Assembly (NCBI RefSeq): GCF_023973165.1
Contig: NZ_CP099547.1
Span: forward strand, 620,001 to 684,000
Source: Arcanobacterium pinnipediorum
Lineage (GTDB): Bacteria; Actinomycetota; Actinomycetes; Actinomycetales; Actinomycetaceae
Direction: 5' to 3'
Length of the DNA stretch: 64,000 bases
In this document: one piece after another, positions 62,995 to 64,000 of the stretch
How the letters are laid out: each line of letters opens with the position of its first letter
Position numbering within the stretch: the first letter of the stretch is position 1
The notes under the pieces: generated by a model
Seen by the model: only the letters and a program-made list of their open reading frames with translations
Database searches by the model: none
What the model was told of the DNA's origin: nothing
Program-made: the position numbers and the translations under genes

Positions 62995-64000
62995 ATGAAG
63001 AAAACGAAACAGGTTTTACCACGAGTTGAGCAAGGGCCACGGCCATCATTGTCATTTACTGCTCAGCGACACGGGAAACCACCACGCCATTTGGTTGATC
63101 TATCGCGCACTGAACGCCGGGAACTGGTAGCTGATCTTGGTTACCCACAGTATCGTGCCGATCAGCTATCGAAACATTATTTTGAACATAACTGTATCGA
63201 TCCGGAACAGATGAGCGATATCCCGCAATCCCAACGTTTAGATCTTGTGCAACAACTCCTCCCGCCACTTATCACAAAAGTTCGTGATCAGGTAGCTGAT
63301 CAGGGCAAGACGATAAAAACGTTGTGGAAACTTTTCGACGGGGCAGTTGTTGAATCTGTGTTAATGAAATATCCCGATCGAGCCACCTTATGTATTTCTT
63401 CGCAGGCTGGTTGCGGAATGGCGTGTCCGTTTTGTGCTACTGGCCAGGCGGGTCTGACCCGCAATCTCACCACAGCTGAAATTATCGAACAGTTGCGCTA
63501 TGCACGCCAAGCAGCAGCTGAGGGTATTTTTGGAGAGCCTGTTCGAGTATCAAATGTGGTCTTTATGGGAATGGGAGAACCACTGGCGAACTATCGCGCC
63601 GTGCGAGATGCGTTACATCGCATGATTGATCCTGCGCCGGAAGGTTTTGGAATGTCAGCACGCAACGTGACTGTCTCGACTGTGGGGCTAGTACCTGTGA
63701 TCAACAAACTTGCTGACGAAGGCTTGCCGGTGACGTTAGCTGTATCGTTGCATGCTCCTGACGATGGGTTGCGCGATGATTTGATTCCGATTAATTCGCG
63801 CCACAAGGTTGGCGAACTTTTAGATTCTGCTCGCCACTATTTTGTGCGAACTGGACGCCGAGTCTCTATTGAGTACGCTTTAATTAAAGATATGAATGAC
63901 CACCAATGGCGTGCCCAATTACTTGCTGCCGAGCTCAATTCGCGTGGGCGGGGTTGGGCGCATGTCAATCCGATTCCGCTAAACCCTACACCCGGTTCGA
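62995..64000 (+). CDS. rlmN: 23S rRNA (A2503-C2) / tRNA methyltransferase RlmN, truncated by the window end
   Basis: This radical-SAM enzyme methylates A2503 of 23S rRNA and A37 of some tRNAs. The cluster-binding CX3CX2C is GCGMACPFC (Cys140, 144, 147). [20 protein letters not shown] and AVSLHAPDD follow. ATG 62995 follows GGACTGGA. The first 335 codons are present and the frame runs off the window; about 30-50 residues are probably missing, including the C-terminal catalytic Cys. Confidence 0.95.
   Translation, partial: MKKTKQVLPRVEQGPRPSLSFTAQRHGKPPRHLVDLSRTERRELVADLGYPQYRADQLSKHYFEHNCIDPEQMSDIPQSQRLDLVQQLLPPLITKVRDQVADQGKTIKTLWKLFDGAVVESVLMKYPDRATLCISSQAGCGMACPFCATGQAGLTRNLTTAEIIEQLRYARQAAAEGIFGEPVRVSNVVFMGMGEPLANYRAVRDALHRMIDPAPEGFGMSARNVTVSTVGLVPVINKLADEGLPVTLAVSLHAPDDGLRDDLIPINSRHKVGELLDSARHYFVRTGRRVSIEYALIKDMNDHQWRAQLLAAELNSRGRGWAHVNPIPLNPTPGS

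Overview
The window is a 64 kb piece of an actinobacterial chromosome. Moderate base composition, two adjacent clpP genes, an ileS T-box of the short actinobacterial kind, a DUF2469 gene after rnhB and the order rpsP-khpA-rimM-trmD-rplS-lepB-rnhB-DUF2469-yraN-comM-dprA-xerC-M23-rpsB-tsf all point to Actinomycetota. An Arcanobacterium/Trueperella-like member of the Actinomycetaceae is my best guess. The genus is an inference from gene content, not a measured result.

Region by region. (1) 1-6600: tRNA-Gly and tRNA-Pro, then the proteostasis genes tig, clpP1, clpP2 and clpX on the plus strand. tig is flanked on both sides by two related palindromic hairpin elements. (2) 6600-16400, minus strand: a long-chain acyl-CoA synthetase, valS, proC, a DUF1643 gene and a heterodimeric CydDC-like ABC exporter. 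(3) 16700-30640, plus strand: T-box-ileS-folC-ndk-dhaL, then smc, a small membrane protein, ftsY, ffh and an amidohydrolase (chromosome segregation and SRP-dependent targeting). (4) 30640-33680: an inserted two-gene module, a large protein that looks like a type VII-type (TelC-like) toxin and a membrane-anchored TipC-like immunity protein. A run of nine G lies just before the second gene. (5) 33680-46970: a CDF metal exporter, then the ribosome/tRNA-modification/secretion/recombination block listed above, including a TrmD fused to a GNAT acetyltransferase. (6) 47190-54400: an island of decaying and mobile DNA between tsf and pyrH. It holds a broken lacI-type regulator, three IS3-family copies or fragments, terminase and serine-recombinase remnants of a prophage or integrative element, a broken ABC exporter gene, and two intact oppositely oriented cassettes. 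Each cassette encodes a small secreted protein with a hydrophobic C-terminus plus a small membrane protein, and both look like bacteriocin/immunity pairs. (7) 54600-60300: a small coiled-coil protein, a complete etfB-etfA-fixC-fixX electron-transfer operon and a DHA2-type exporter. (8) 60320-64000: an S4 RNA-binding protein and the conserved pyrH-frr-cdsA-rlmN run, cut by the window end.

The core genes are ordinary and intact. The interest lies in three candidate toxin/immunity modules, at 30.8-33.3 kb, 48.7-49.6 kb and 50.8-51.8 kb. Two of them sit inside a 4.7 kb segment bounded by directly repeated IS3 sequence, 397 bases of which look identical between copies, so the segment could be lost by a single recombination. 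All family assignments come from reading motifs by eye; no database search was run.
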